DNA of 64,000 bases from Phycisphaerae bacterium. GTDB lineage: Bacteria; Planctomycetota; Phycisphaerae; UBA1845. Below, in pieces: positions 53,492 to 62,826 of this stretch. Position numbers and translations under genes: made by a program. The notes beneath the pieces were generated by a model. It saw nothing but the letters and a program-made list of their open reading frames with translations. It had not been told where the DNA came from and did no database searches. The stretch spans positions 1-64,000 of the forward strand of contig JABWBH010000012.1 in the NCBI GenBank assembly GCA_013360585.1, in the 5' to 3' direction. Within the stretch, counting starts at the first letter, position 1, and each line of letters opens with the position of its first letter.

Positions 53492-54916
53492 ATGTCAACA
53501 ATTAACTCGAATGTTCCGGCGGTCATTGCGCAGCGGCACCTGTCGCAGTCGCAACGGGCGCTGGCGCAGTCGCTCGAACGTCTGTCGAGCGGTCTGCGGA
53601 TCAACAAGGGGTCGGACGATCCGGCGGGGCTGATCGTCTCGGAGCGGCTTCGGGCGGAGATATCCGCGGTCAATCAGTCGATCGACAACACGTCCCGCGC
53701 GATCAACGTCATTGCGACGACGGAGGGCGCGCTGGACGAGGTGGCGGCGCTGCTGATCGACATCAAGGGTCTGATCGTGGAGGCGGCGAACCGGGGCGCT
53801 TTCTCCGACGAGGAGATCGAGGCGAACCAGCTTCAGATCGACTCGGCGATCGAGTCGATCTCTCGGATCGCCAACACGTCGACGTTCGCGGGTCGGAAGC
53901 TTCTGAACGGACAGCTCGACTACGTGACCAGCGGGATCAACACGGCGGATCTGGCGGACGTCAACGTGCTGTCGGCCAAGTTCGGCAACCGGGACTACAT
54001 CCCGGTGAACGTCAACGTCTCGCAGTCGGCGCTGACGGCGCAATTGAGCTTCGCCAACGTGCCGCTGCCGAGCGCCGTGACGATCGACCTGTCGGGTCCG
54101 GACGGGATCGTGACGCTGACGTTCCCGGCCAACGCCAGCGCCGTGGACATTGTCACGTCGATCAACGCCCAGGTGGACGCGACGGGGATCAGCGCCGTCG
54201 CCAGCGGGACGACCGGCGTGAACATCAACAGTCAACGTTACGGATCGGAGGCCTTCGTCAGCGTTTCGAAGGTGAGCGACGGGGGCAGCTTCGACGTGAC
54301 GGACCGCAGCGGCGCGACGGTGAACCGGACGGTCGGGCGCGATGCGCTGGCGACCATCAACGGCGTGCAGTCGATCGCGGACGGTCTGAAGCTGTCGATC
54401 AGTTCGCCGCTGCTGAAGCTGGAGCTGACGCTCGATCCGGACTTTGGCGCGGGATTGACGGACTTTGCGGTGACGGGCGGCGGGGCGCTGTTCCAGCTCG
54501 GGCCGGACGTCAACACGAACCAGCAGGAGAACATCGGGGTCAAGGCGATGCAGGCCAACAAACTGGGCAACCGCATCGTCGGCTACCTGTCGCAATTGCA
54601 GAGCGGACAGGAATACGCACTGCGGGAAGGTGAATTCAAACAGGCGAGCGACATTCTCAACGAAGTGATCACGCAGGTGTCCGTCCTTCGCGGACGGCTG
54701 GGGGCGTTCGAGCGCAATACGCTGCGCACGAACATCAACGCCCTGCAAATCACGAGCGAGAACCTGACGTCGTCGGAATCGACGATCCGGGACACCGACT
54801 TTGCGCAGGAGACGTCCGAATTGACGCGGGCGCAGATCCTCGTGCAGGCGGGCAACTCGATCCTGGCGATCGCCAACGCACAGTCGCAGAACGTCCTGAC
54901 GCTGCTGGGCGGGTAA
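53492..54916 (+). CDS. fliC: flagellin
   Basis: The 474-residue product has the flagellin N-terminal D0/D1 helices (MSTINSNVPAVIAQRHLSQSQRALAQSLERLSSGLRINKGSDDPAGLIVSERLRAEI) and C-terminal ones (RDTDFAQETSELTRAQILVQAGNSILAIANAQSQNVLTLLGG). The central part contains a hook-IN-type module (NASAVDIVTSINAQVDATGISAVASGTTGVNIN). It is the filament subunit. The ATG lies after AGGGAGGA. A terminator follows 40 bases later. It ends the flagellar cluster on this strand. Confidence 0.97.
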   Translation: MSTINSNVPAVIAQRHLSQSQRALAQSLERLSSGLRINKGSDDPAGLIVSERLRAEISAVNQSIDNTSRAINVIATTEGALDEVAALLIDIKGLIVEAANRGAFSDEEIEANQLQIDSAIESISRIANTSTFAGRKLLNGQLDYVTSGINTADLADVNVLSAKFGNRDYIPVNVNVSQSALTAQLSFANVPLPSAVTIDLSGPDGIVTLTFPANASAVDIVTSINAQVDATGISAVASGTTGVNINSQRYGSEAFVSVSKVSDGGSFDVTDRSGATVNRTVGRDALATINGVQSIADGLKLSISSPLLKLELTLDPDFGAGLTDFAVTGGGALFQLGPDVNTNQQENIGVKAMQANKLGNRIVGYLSQLQSGQEYALREGEFKQASDILNEVITQVSVLRGRLGAFERNTLRTNINALQITSENLTSSESTIRDTDFAQETSELTRAQILVQAGNSILAIANAQSQNVLTLLGG

Positions 54917-54958
54917 GCGGCCGTCGCGTCAACATAGACGGGCAGGTCTGACAACTTG

Positions 54959-55000
54959 AAGAACCGGGAGCGGCGGACGCGGGGGCTCCCGGTTCTTCTT
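54959..55000 (+). terminator. terminator of the flagellar cluster
   Basis: A perfect 13-bp stem (54959-54971 with 54985-54997) around a 13-base loop, then CTTCTGTT. It is 43 bases after the flagellin stop. Confidence 0.8.
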
Positions 55001-55065
55001 CTGTTACCGAAAGCGCATGATCTCTTCCTGATCGCGAGGTGGATCGCTTAAACGTCGGGCATGCT

Positions 55066-55908
55066 TCAATCGGGGTTAAGCGAAACCAGTTGAGGTCGAG
55101 TGTCGCGGAAACAGGCGACATAAGACAGGCCGCTGGTACGAGCGAGAAGGATGGCGTCGTCGAAGCCGGCGCCGATGTCATCCGCGCGGTGGGCGTCGGA
55201 GCCGAGGGAGATCGCGCGGCCGCCCAGTTCCGCGTAACGGCGAAGCACGGCGGGGCCGGGCATCGGCTCGTCGAGTCCCTGGCGCCAGGTGGAGGTGTTG
55301 ATTTCAGGGATCAGACCGGCGTCGAGGCAGGCGCGGAGGATGCGATCGATAACATCCGCGTTGGCATCGACGCTCTCGTCGGCGAAGAACCGGCGCGTGT
55401 AACGTTTCACCAGGTCGAGGTGGCCGAGGATGTTGAAGACCGGCCTGCCTCGTCGGTTGACGTCACGGGCGAACTCGACGGCTTCGAGCAGGTGTGCGAA
55501 GTACCGGCGCGAGCCTTCCGGCACGGAGAGGTTCTCCCAGGATTCCCGCAGGTGAAGGAGGCGGTGGTCGATCGCGTGTAAACTGAGAATCACGCAGTCG
55601 AAGTCGCCGTCTGCGAGGAAGTCGAGGGTGAAATCGAGGCGCTCGCGGTAGTAACCGACTTCGACGCCCTGTCCGATGAAGATGCGTTCGCCGAATTCCT
55701 CACGCAGGCGGCGGATCGTCCCGGTGTACGCCTGATGATCGTAGACGCACTCGCGCCACTCCTCGGGGTGCGGGTCGAAGTGTTCGGTGAAGATGAGTCC
55801 GGCGAGTCCGCGGTCGATTGCGGCGCGGACGTTGTCCTCCGGCGGCGTCTGACAATCGAAGGAATGCCGGGAGTGCAAATGCTGGTCGTAACAGAAGTCG
55901 AGTTTCAT
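55066..55908 (-). CDS. PHP-family histidinol-phosphatase
   Basis: The 280-residue product carries the PHP metal motifs: DQHLHSRHSFD, FTEHFDPHP, VILSLHAID, FNILGHLDLVKRY, and ISLGSDAHR. These match HisJ/HisK-type histidinol-phosphate phosphatases, which perform the penultimate step of histidine synthesis. Other PHP phosphoesterases have similar motifs, so the substrate is likely but not certain. No other his genes are in the window. It converges on the flagellar cluster. Confidence 0.85.
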   Translation of the reverse strand: MKLDFCYDQHLHSRHSFDCQTPPEDNVRAAIDRGLAGLIFTEHFDPHPEEWRECVYDHQAYTGTIRRLREEFGERIFIGQGVEVGYYRERLDFTLDFLADGDFDCVILSLHAIDHRLLHLRESWENLSVPEGSRRYFAHLLEAVEFARDVNRRGRPVFNILGHLDLVKRYTRRFFADESVDANADVIDRILRACLDAGLIPEINTSTWRQGLDEPMPGPAVLRRYAELGGRAISLGSDAHRADDIGAGFDDAILLARTSGLSYVACFRDTRPQLVSLNPD

Positions 55909-56082
55909 GTCCGGCGGACGTCCCGCGCGATCGGCGTGCCGGGCTGACGCCCCGCCTTCGCCTTCGCCCGCAGGGGATCGTAGCGACTTTCGCGGTGCGT
56001 GGAAACGCGGAATACCTGCCGTGGCGATGACGGGCGCAGCGATCCGACGTACACTCGAGGCGTGAAGCGTGATCGCGTGGGC

Positions 56083-57831
56083 ATGACGGATCGGATCCTC
56101 GCTAGGTTAGCGAAGATGCATGTGCGCGGGCAGATGCGGCGGTTCTTCCGCGCTGCGGAACGTGCCTCGAAGGTTCAGCAGGAAGGTCTCCTGCGTCTGC
56201 TGCGGCGGCGTGCGGGCAGCGCGTTCGGGGTCGAACACGGATTCAGCGACATTTGCAACGTGAGGGACTTTCAGTCGCGCGTTCCGGTGCGGACGTATGA
56301 GGAGTTCGCACCTTATCTGGACCGGGTGCGGCGGGGTGAGACGACCGCCCTTCTCGCTCCGGATGAACCCATCTTGATGTTTGCGACAACCAGCGGGAGC
56401 ACCGACCGGCCGAAGCACGTGCCGGTGACGCCGTCGTTCATTGCGGACTACCGGCGGGGGTGGAACATCTTCGGACTTAAGGCGCTGCTGGACCACCCGG
56501 ATTGCTTTCTTCGGGGGATCGTTCAGGTCGTCTCCCGGATGGACGAGTCGCGGACGGAACTGGGCGTTCCCTGCGGGTCGATCTCCGGACTGCTGGCCGC
56601 GACGCAGAAGCGGCTGGTGCGGAAGTATTACGTCGTGCCGTCGCAGACTGCGCTGATCGCGGATCCGACGGCGCGGTACTACGCGGTGATGCGTTTTGCG
56701 GTCCCGAGGGACGTGAGCTGGATCGTGACGGCAAGTCCGGCGACACCGCTGAAGCTTGCGAAAACGGCCTCGGAACATGCCGAGCGCCTCATCCGCGACC
56801 TCCGGGACGGAACGCTCTCACCGCCGGGAGAGCGGGTGCCGGCGCATGTTCTGGCGCTGCTGTCCGAGGGTCTCAAACCCGATGCGGAAGCCGCGCGACG
56901 GTTGGAGGACATCCTGACGCGTGAAGGCGTGTTGCGACCCTCGCATTACTGGCGGCTGGGGTTTCTGGCGAACTGGACGGGCGGGACGCTGGGGCATCAC
57001 CTCCGAGAGTTTCCGACGTGGTTCGGGGCGACGCCGGTCCGGGACATCGGTCTGCTGGCGACCGAGGGGCGTGTGACGTTCGGGATCGCGGACGGCACGT
57101 CGTCGGGGGTGCTGGACGTGGAAGGCGGGTTCTTCGAGTTCCTGCCGTCCGAGGAAAGCGCGGGAGGAGGAGGGCACGCGCTGACCTGCGAAGCGCTCGA
57201 GGTCGGCGCGGAGTACCGCGTGATTCTGACGAACGCTTCCGGGCTGGTGCGGTACGACATCGGCGACCGGGTGCGCGTCACGGGCTACGTCGGAACGGCG
57301 CCGTTGCTGGAGTTTCTGCACCGCGGGGCGAACGTAGCGAGCGTCACGGGAGAGAAGCTGACGGAGTGGCAGGTGGTGCAGGCGTACGCGCGAGCGCGGG
57401 GCTCAAGCGGCGAGATAGGCGATGTCTTCGTGCTGTCGCCGCAGTGGGGGGATCCGCCGTGGTACCGTCTTCATGTGGAGCCGGGCTGCAACGAGATACC
57501 CGCCGCACGACTGGCCGCTGCGGTGGATGAACAACTCTCCGCACTGAACGTCGAGTACGCACAGAAGCGGCGGTCGGGGCGGTTGGGGGCGGTGGAGGTC
57601 AACGTCGTGCCGACCGGTTTTCTGACATCCCTGGACCGCGAACGTCAGGCGGCGCGCGGCGGCGCGCATGAGCAGTTCAAGCATCAGTATCTTCATGCGT
57701 CGCCGGGGCTGGACTCGGGGATTCCGGTGGGGACGGAGGCGCCAGGCTCACCGAGCGGCGCGGCGTGCAGCCCCGCGCCTGTCCCCTCTGGGGCACGAGA
57801 CCCGCGTCGCGTACAATCCCGGAATGACTGA
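56083..57831 (+). CDS. GH3-family acyl-acid amido synthetase
   Basis: The 582-residue product matches the GH3 family (auxin-responsive GH3 in plants, firefly-luciferase superfamily), which adenylates small carboxylic acids and joins them to amino acids. Motifs: the ATP loop FATTSGSTDRPKHVPVT, YYAVMRFAVPRDVSWIVTASPA, LTNASGLVRYDIGDRVRVTGY, and ASVTGEKLTEWQV. The stop TGA overlaps the kynureninase ATG by eight bases, indicating coupled translation. The start may be GTG 56062. Bacterial GH3 substrates are largely unknown. The last 45 residues are Pro/Ala-rich and probably run past the fold. Confidence 0.88.
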   Translation: MTDRILARLAKMHVRGQMRRFFRAAERASKVQQEGLLRLLRRRAGSAFGVEHGFSDICNVRDFQSRVPVRTYEEFAPYLDRVRRGETTALLAPDEPILMFATTSGSTDRPKHVPVTPSFIADYRRGWNIFGLKALLDHPDCFLRGIVQVVSRMDESRTELGVPCGSISGLLAATQKRLVRKYYVVPSQTALIADPTARYYAVMRFAVPRDVSWIVTASPATPLKLAKTASEHAERLIRDLRDGTLSPPGERVPAHVLALLSEGLKPDAEAARRLEDILTREGVLRPSHYWRLGFLANWTGGTLGHHLREFPTWFGATPVRDIGLLATEGRVTFGIADGTSSGVLDVEGGFFEFLPSEESAGGGGHALTCEALEVGAEYRVILTNASGLVRYDIGDRVRVTGYVGTAPLLEFLHRGANVASVTGEKLTEWQVVQAYARARGSSGEIGDVFVLSPQWGDPPWYRLHVEPGCNEIPAARLAAAVDEQLSALNVEYAQKRRSGRLGAVEVNVVPTGFLTSLDRERQAARGGAHEQFKHQYLHASPGLDSGIPVGTEAPGSPSGAACSPAPVPSGARDPRRVQSRND

Positions 57832-59125
57832 ATCCGAACCCGCCGCGTTCCGAGCTGACGAGTCCTGCGCCCGCGCGCTTGACGCGGCGGATGTCCTGAT
57901 GAGGTATCGGGCGTTGTTTCACATTCCGAAGCGAGATGACGGGTCTGCCGTCATCTACTTCTGCGGAAACTCGCTGGGGTTGCAGCCGAAATCGGTGCGC
58001 GGATCGATCGAGCAAGAGTTGGAGGACTGGGCACGGCTGGCGGTGGACGCGCATTTCGACGGGCGCACGCCGTGGTACTCGTATCACGAGGTTTTCCGGG
58101 AAAGCGGCGCGCGGCTGGTGGGTGGGCGTCCGGGCGAAGTCGTCTACATGAACGGCCTGACGGTAAACCTTCACCTGCTGATGATCAGCTTTTACCGGCC
58201 TTCGCGATCGCGTCCCTGCATTCTGATGGAGGACACGGCTTTTCCGTCGGACACTTACGCGGCGCGAACGCAGATCCGGCTTCACGGCTTCGATCCGGAA
58301 GAGGCGCTGCTGATCGCGAAGCCTCGATCCGGCGAATACTCGCTGCGTACCGAGGATCTTGAGTCGCTGATCGATCGGGAGGGGGATCGGATCGCGCTGG
58401 TGCTTTTCGGCGGCGTGAATTACTTCACGGGTCAGGTCTTCGACATCGAGCGGATCGTTCGCGCGGCGCGGGCACGGGGTTGTGTCGTGGGTTTTGATCT
58501 GGCGCATGCGGCGGGCAACGTGCCGCTGCGGCTGCATGACTGGGGCGTGGACTTCGCGGCGTGGTGTACGTACAAGTATCTGAACTGCGGTCCGGGATCG
58601 GTGGCGGGTGCGTTCGTACATCAGCGGCATCACCGGTCGGCGTCGCTGCCTCGGCTTGGGGGGTGGTGGGGCAACGATCCGGCGACGCGTTTCCGGATGC
58701 ACCTGAACACGGAGTTTGTTCCGGTCGAGAGCGCGGAGGCGTGGCAGGTGTCGAACCCTCCGATCCTCTCGCTGGCGGCGCTGAAGGCGTCGCTGGCGAT
58801 CTTCGACGAGGTCGGGATGGCGGCGTTGCGGGCGAAATCAGAGCGTCTGACGGGCTATCTCGCACACCTGATCGACGAGCTGGGGCGCGACCGGACGGGT
58901 TCTCCGCGCTACGAAGTCATTACACCCCGCGATCCTGCCCGTCGGGGATGCCAACTTTCAATCCTCGTGCATGACCGGCCGAAGGATTTGTTCCGGGCGC
59001 TTCAGGCCGAAGGCGTGGTGTGCGACTTCCGGGAGCCGAACGTCGTCCGGGTGGCTCCGGTTCCGTTGTACAACACGTTTCACGAGGCGTGGCGTTTCGC
59101 GCAGGTGCTGGCGCGGCACGGCTGA
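57824..59125 (+). CDS. kynU: kynureninase
   Basis: The 433-residue PLP enzyme cleaves kynurenine or 3-hydroxykynurenine to anthranilate or 3-hydroxyanthranilate plus alanine. It shows FCGNSLGLQPKSVRGSIEQELEDWA, PWYSYHEVFRESGARLVGGRPGEVVYMNGLTVNLHLLM, VGFDLAHAAGNVPLRLHDWGVDFAAWCTYKYLNCGPGSVAGAFVH with the PLP-Lys in TYKYLN, and the C-terminal LYNTFHEAWRFAQVL. The start overlaps the GH3 gene. The rest of the kynurenine pathway (tryptophan dioxygenase, formamidase, 3-HAO) is not in the window, except the ACMSD-like gene at 12215. Confidence 0.95.
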   Translation: MTESEPAAFRADESCARALDAADVLMRYRALFHIPKRDDGSAVIYFCGNSLGLQPKSVRGSIEQELEDWARLAVDAHFDGRTPWYSYHEVFRESGARLVGGRPGEVVYMNGLTVNLHLLMISFYRPSRSRPCILMEDTAFPSDTYAARTQIRLHGFDPEEALLIAKPRSGEYSLRTEDLESLIDREGDRIALVLFGGVNYFTGQVFDIERIVRAARARGCVVGFDLAHAAGNVPLRLHDWGVDFAAWCTYKYLNCGPGSVAGAFVHQRHHRSASLPRLGGWWGNDPATRFRMHLNTEFVPVESAEAWQVSNPPILSLAALKASLAIFDEVGMAALRAKSERLTGYLAHLIDELGRDRTGSPRYEVITPRDPARRGCQLSILVHDRPKDLFRALQAEGVVCDFREPNVVRVAPVPLYNTFHEAWRFAQVLARHG

Positions 59126-59347
59126 TGCGTGGTTCGACGGTTGACGGCGACACCGAAGCGATGGGCGACGCACCTGGGCTGCATTGCCGGTTGGGGATCG
59201 GCAAGTAAACTAGCGGCGGCAGGATGAAGACGTTGGGCGTAAACCGGTCAGCACCCCGGCCTCGGGAGAAGAAACGAGCTGCTGCTTCACAGGCGAGGTT
59301 CAGTTTTGCGGTAAGCGTCAAAGGCGACGCGATCTCGGGAAAGTCAA

Positions 59348-61204
59348 ATGCTTCAGCAAAGGTGGTCGCGGTTTTTCGGGCTGGCAGCCGTGGCGGGATG
59401 CGTCGTCCCGGCGTGCGGGCAGATATCGGCGGAGCGTTTTCAGGCCCACGTAAAGTATCTGGCGTCTGACGAACTGGAGGGTCGGGGGCTGGGAACCCCT
59501 GGAATTCAAAAGGCGGCGAACTACATCGCGGCGCAGTTCCGCGAGATCGGGCTGGAGCCGGGCGTCGGCGGAACAAGTTATTTTCAGACGTTCGAGGTGG
59601 CGACGCGCAAAGAAATGACGGCGGACACGCGGCTCACTGTCGCGCCGCTTCAAGGGGCGATCTCAGCCGGAACGGATTATGTGCCGCTGCCTTTCTCCTC
59701 GGACGCGGCGTTCGACGGTCCGGTGGTGTTCTGCGGATACGGGATCGACTTTGAGGAGCGGAAGCAGACGGATTTCGCCCACCTCGACCTGGGGGGCAAG
59801 GTGGCGTTGATGTTCCGTGGCGCCCCGAACACGTGGTCTGACGACACGGAGACGATGCGGCACGCGATGGCGCGAACGAAAGTTTACGCCTGCCGGGACC
59901 GCGGCGCGGCGGCGGTGTTGTTCGTCTCCCCGATCCCGAAGGAGGGAGCGCCGGAAGGATTGCCGTCGTTCGACGGGTCGGTTCCGGACGCTTACGGACT
60001 TCCGGCGATGCAGGTTTCGCGGGAGCTTGCCGATCGGATGCTGATTGCGGCGAAGATGGACACGCTTGAGGCGCTCCAGCGGCGGATTGAGAAAGGGGAG
60101 GTGGTTTCCGGAGCGCTGGCGGAGGTGAAAGCCTCGGGCCGGGCGGGAGTCAAGCAGCTCAAGGCGGAAGTTCACAACGTCGTGGGGGTGCTTCGCGGGA
60201 GCGCGACGACCACCGTCGAGTACATCGTCATCGGGGCGCATTACGATCACCTCGGGAAGACGATCCCCTGGCAGCGCACGTTCAAGGCGGGTCAGCTCGC
60301 GGAAGCTGAGCAGGCGCCGCAGATTCATAACGGCGCAGACGACAATGCCTCGGGAACGGCCGGGGTGATTGAGTTAGCGCGGAAGTTCGCCGCCGGACCG
60401 AAACCGAAACGAAGCGTGGCGTTTGTGGCGTTCACGGCGGAGGAGTCTGGGCTGCACGGAAGCCAGTATTTCGTCGATCACCCGCCTCTGCCGGGGCTTG
60501 AGAACCCTCACTCGGGGGCGAGGATGGTCGCGATGGTGAACATGGACATGATCGGGCGGCTGTCGTCGGACGCTCTGCTCGAGGTGTTCGGAGCGGAATC
60601 GGCGGAGGATTTTCCGGGGCTGCTGGACCGGCTGGGAGGAAAATCAGGGCTGACGTTGAAGCGGGTGTCTGCGACGAGCAACCGCAGCGACGACGCGAGC
60701 TTCTACCGAGCAGGCGTCCCCGCTCTGCACTTTTACACGGGGACGCACCAGGATTATCACAAGCCCAGCGACGACGCTGACCGGATCAACGCGCCGGGCG
60801 CCGTGCAGGTTCTGAACTTCATCTTCGCGGTCGCGTCGGACCTGGCGCATGCGGAGACCTCGCCGAAATACGTGGCGAAGCTCAAGTCTTCGTCTCCGGC
60901 GGCGGGCGGGACGCCGGTATACCGCGTCGTGATGGGGGTTTCTCCGAGTTACGCGGAGGAAGACGAGCCGGGCATGAGGATCATGGACGTCAATAAGGAC
61001 GGTCCGGCGGAACTGGCGGGGCTTAAGCCCGGCGACAGGATCGTACGCATCGGTGCGATGACGGTGAACAACATTTATGATTACATGGGCGCCTTGGCGA
61101 AGAACAAGGCGGGCGACGTCGTGGACGTCGAGGTGGTGCGCGAGGGCGAGCGAAAAACGTTCAAGGTGACGCTCGCCGGAGCGCAACCGATCAAGCCGCA
61201 GTAG
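59348..61204 (+). CDS. exported M28 metallopeptidase with PA insert and PDZ domain
   Basis: The 618-residue product has an N-terminal signal (FFGLAAVAGCVVPACGQ), possibly a lipoprotein, a PA domain (YGIDFEERKQTDFAHLDLGGKVALMFRGAP), a M28 peptidase domain and a C-terminal PDZ domain (GMRIMDVNKDGPAELAGLKPGDRIVRIGAMTV). Zinc ligands: IGAHYDHLG (His), NGADDNASG (Asp), TAEESGLHG (Glu), VNMDMIG (Asp) and GTHQDYHKPSDD (His). This is a di-zinc aminopeptidase likely to act on peptides outside the cytoplasm. A lipobox (PACGQ) is possible. Confidence 0.92.
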   Translation: MLQQRWSRFFGLAAVAGCVVPACGQISAERFQAHVKYLASDELEGRGLGTPGIQKAANYIAAQFREIGLEPGVGGTSYFQTFEVATRKEMTADTRLTVAPLQGAISAGTDYVPLPFSSDAAFDGPVVFCGYGIDFEERKQTDFAHLDLGGKVALMFRGAPNTWSDDTETMRHAMARTKVYACRDRGAAAVLFVSPIPKEGAPEGLPSFDGSVPDAYGLPAMQVSRELADRMLIAAKMDTLEALQRRIEKGEVVSGALAEVKASGRAGVKQLKAEVHNVVGVLRGSATTTVEYIVIGAHYDHLGKTIPWQRTFKAGQLAEAEQAPQIHNGADDNASGTAGVIELARKFAAGPKPKRSVAFVAFTAEESGLHGSQYFVDHPPLPGLENPHSGARMVAMVNMDMIGRLSSDALLEVFGAESAEDFPGLLDRLGGKSGLTLKRVSATSNRSDDASFYRAGVPALHFYTGTHQDYHKPSDDADRINAPGAVQVLNFIFAVASDLAHAETSPKYVAKLKSSSPAAGGTPVYRVVMGVSPSYAEEDEPGMRIMDVNKDGPAELAGLKPGDRIVRIGAMTVNNIYDYMGALAKNKAGDVVDVEVVREGERKTFKVTLAGAQPIKPQ

Positions 61205-61250
61205 CGGCAAACTTTTGGGCGACGTCGTCGAATCAAATAAGGATGATCGC

Positions 61251-61781
61251 ATGAAACGATCAAGGTGGGTCGTGCGGAAGGCGGGGATCTGGGCGGTCGT
61301 TGCGGCGGCGGGGGTTTGCGTCGCCGGGTGTCGGAATGTCTACGAGGATCCCTTCGTGGACCCTGTCTCACAGCGCGGACCGGTGACCACGGCATCGGCG
61401 ACGCGCATCTCGGAGCAATCCGGCGTCCGAGAGCAAAGACATCGGGATCACGCTCCGCTGAAGACCGCTGCGCCGGTGACGCACGTCGATCACGGTCCGC
61501 TTTATTTTGAGGATCCGTTTGAGCACCGGGGCAGCGACGACGGGCGCTTCGCGTGGACGTGGGAGGATTACTTCGCGTTCGCATACGGCGACGGGCGGTG
61601 GCTGGTGAACAATATGTTCATCCCTCTGAGCCTTGTGGTGGATCCGTTCTGGACGACGGCGTACACGCGAGGGGATCGGCCGGGGCCGTCGCGACGCACG
61701 CCGGACGGATCTGCACCTTCGGACTGGTGCGCGGAGACGGATCGTCAAGAGACAGCAGACGCGGCGACTCCCGGAGCATAA
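61251..61781 (+). CDS. lipoprotein of unknown function
   Basis: The 176-residue product has a lipoprotein signal (IWAVVAAAGVCVAGC, Cys after AG). The mature part is Arg/Asp-rich and has YFEDPFEHRGSDDGRFAWTWEDYFAFAYGDGRW followed by a hydrophobic stretch (LVNNMFIPLSLVVDPFWTTAYTRG). No family recognised. AAGGA seven bases before the ATG sets the start. The stop is followed after nine bases by the next gene; the two may share a transcript with the M28 peptidase. Confidence 0.7.
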   Translation: MKRSRWVVRKAGIWAVVAAAGVCVAGCRNVYEDPFVDPVSQRGPVTTASATRISEQSGVREQRHRDHAPLKTAAPVTHVDHGPLYFEDPFEHRGSDDGRFAWTWEDYFAFAYGDGRWLVNNMFIPLSLVVDPFWTTAYTRGDRPGPSRRTPDGSAPSDWCAETDRQETADAATPGA

Positions 61782-61790
61782 GACGCTGGC

Positions 61791-62762
61791 ATGACGACTC
61801 CCGCCCCGGCTGAAGCTGATGTGCGCGAAGGTCCGGTCCCGGCGGTGCGGGACGTTCGGCGTTGTCCGGCCTGCGGACAGCGTTTTCATCCGCCGCCCCC
61901 ACCGCGATGCGATCTGTGTGAGTATCCGCTGACGGAGCCTGCGACGACGAACGTGGATACGACGCCTTTCGCGCGGGCGTATTCGGAGGGTCGTCGTGCG
62001 TGGTGGGCGATGGCGGCGTGGATCTGCCTGGCGAGCGGGGAGCGTGTGCGCCACCTGATGCTGATGCGGTCCTCGGCGGCTTCGCGGCGGTTTTTTCTGG
62101 TGGGCGTGTTGTGGTTGGCGCTGGCCGCGGCCCTGGTGCACGTGGCGTGGATCGGGTGGCGGGAGTCGATTCCGGAACAGGCGACGCAGCGCGGCGCGGG
62201 GTGGGTGGTTGTGGCGTCTCCGCCGCAGTCGGGTCCGGTGCTGGCGTCGCAGAAGATGCCGCTGGTGTTGTGGTGGAACGTGCGGCTGGCGGGGATGGTG
62301 CTGGGGATCAGCTTCGTGACGGCGCTTTTTCTGGCGTGGCTGGTACTGGTGACGCTGCGAGGGTTGGCGGAAGGCTTTCTTGACGCGGGGCATCGCGGAG
62401 AGGGACGGATGACTGCGGCGTGGCACTACGCGGCGGGCTGGTTTCCGCCGCTGGTGCTGGGCGGCCTGTGCTTCGCGCTGTATCCGGTCGCGCGGGCGAG
62501 CGCTCTGGGCGGCTGGGGGGTGATGATTTCGCCGGAGGCGGTGGTGGCGACGGCGGGCGTTCTGGCGGCGCTGGGCGTCGCCGGGGCGTGGTTCTACGTG
62601 CTTCGCTTGTCGGCTGGGGCGCCGGTGCGAGCGCGGAGAAAGATGCTTGTTTTTGCGGGGATCATCACCCCGGGGGTGACGGCGGCTGCGGCCGCGGGGT
62701 GGCACTTCGGGCTGGAGCTGATGTACGCGGAGCTGACGCGGTCGCTGGGTTGGGGCTTTTGA
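61791..62762 (+). CDS. zinc-ribbon membrane protein
   Basis: The 323-residue product has an N-terminal zinc ribbon (RRCPACGQRFHPPPPPRCDLCEYPL, CxxC twice) and five to six hydrophobic helices. The ribbon presumably stands in the cytoplasm, and the helices start after residue 65. Function unknown; many planctomycete proteins join a zinc ribbon and a membrane domain. It follows the lipoprotein gene by nine bases and precedes guaA by about 64 bases. Confidence 0.75.
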   Translation: MTTPAPAEADVREGPVPAVRDVRRCPACGQRFHPPPPPRCDLCEYPLTEPATTNVDTTPFARAYSEGRRAWWAMAAWICLASGERVRHLMLMRSSAASRRFFLVGVLWLALAAALVHVAWIGWRESIPEQATQRGAGWVVVASPPQSGPVLASQKMPLVLWWNVRLAGMVLGISFVTALFLAWLVLVTLRGLAEGFLDAGHRGEGRMTAAWHYAAGWFPPLVLGGLCFALYPVARASALGGWGVMISPEAVVATAGVLAALGVAGAWFYVLRLSAGAPVRARRKMLVFAGIITPGVTAAAAAGWHFGLELMYAELTRSLGWGF

Positions 62763-62826
62763 GAAATTCAGTCCCGTGTGATGAGATGAAAGGAGTACCG
62801 GCGGCGGATCGGAGCCGGGCAGGAGC

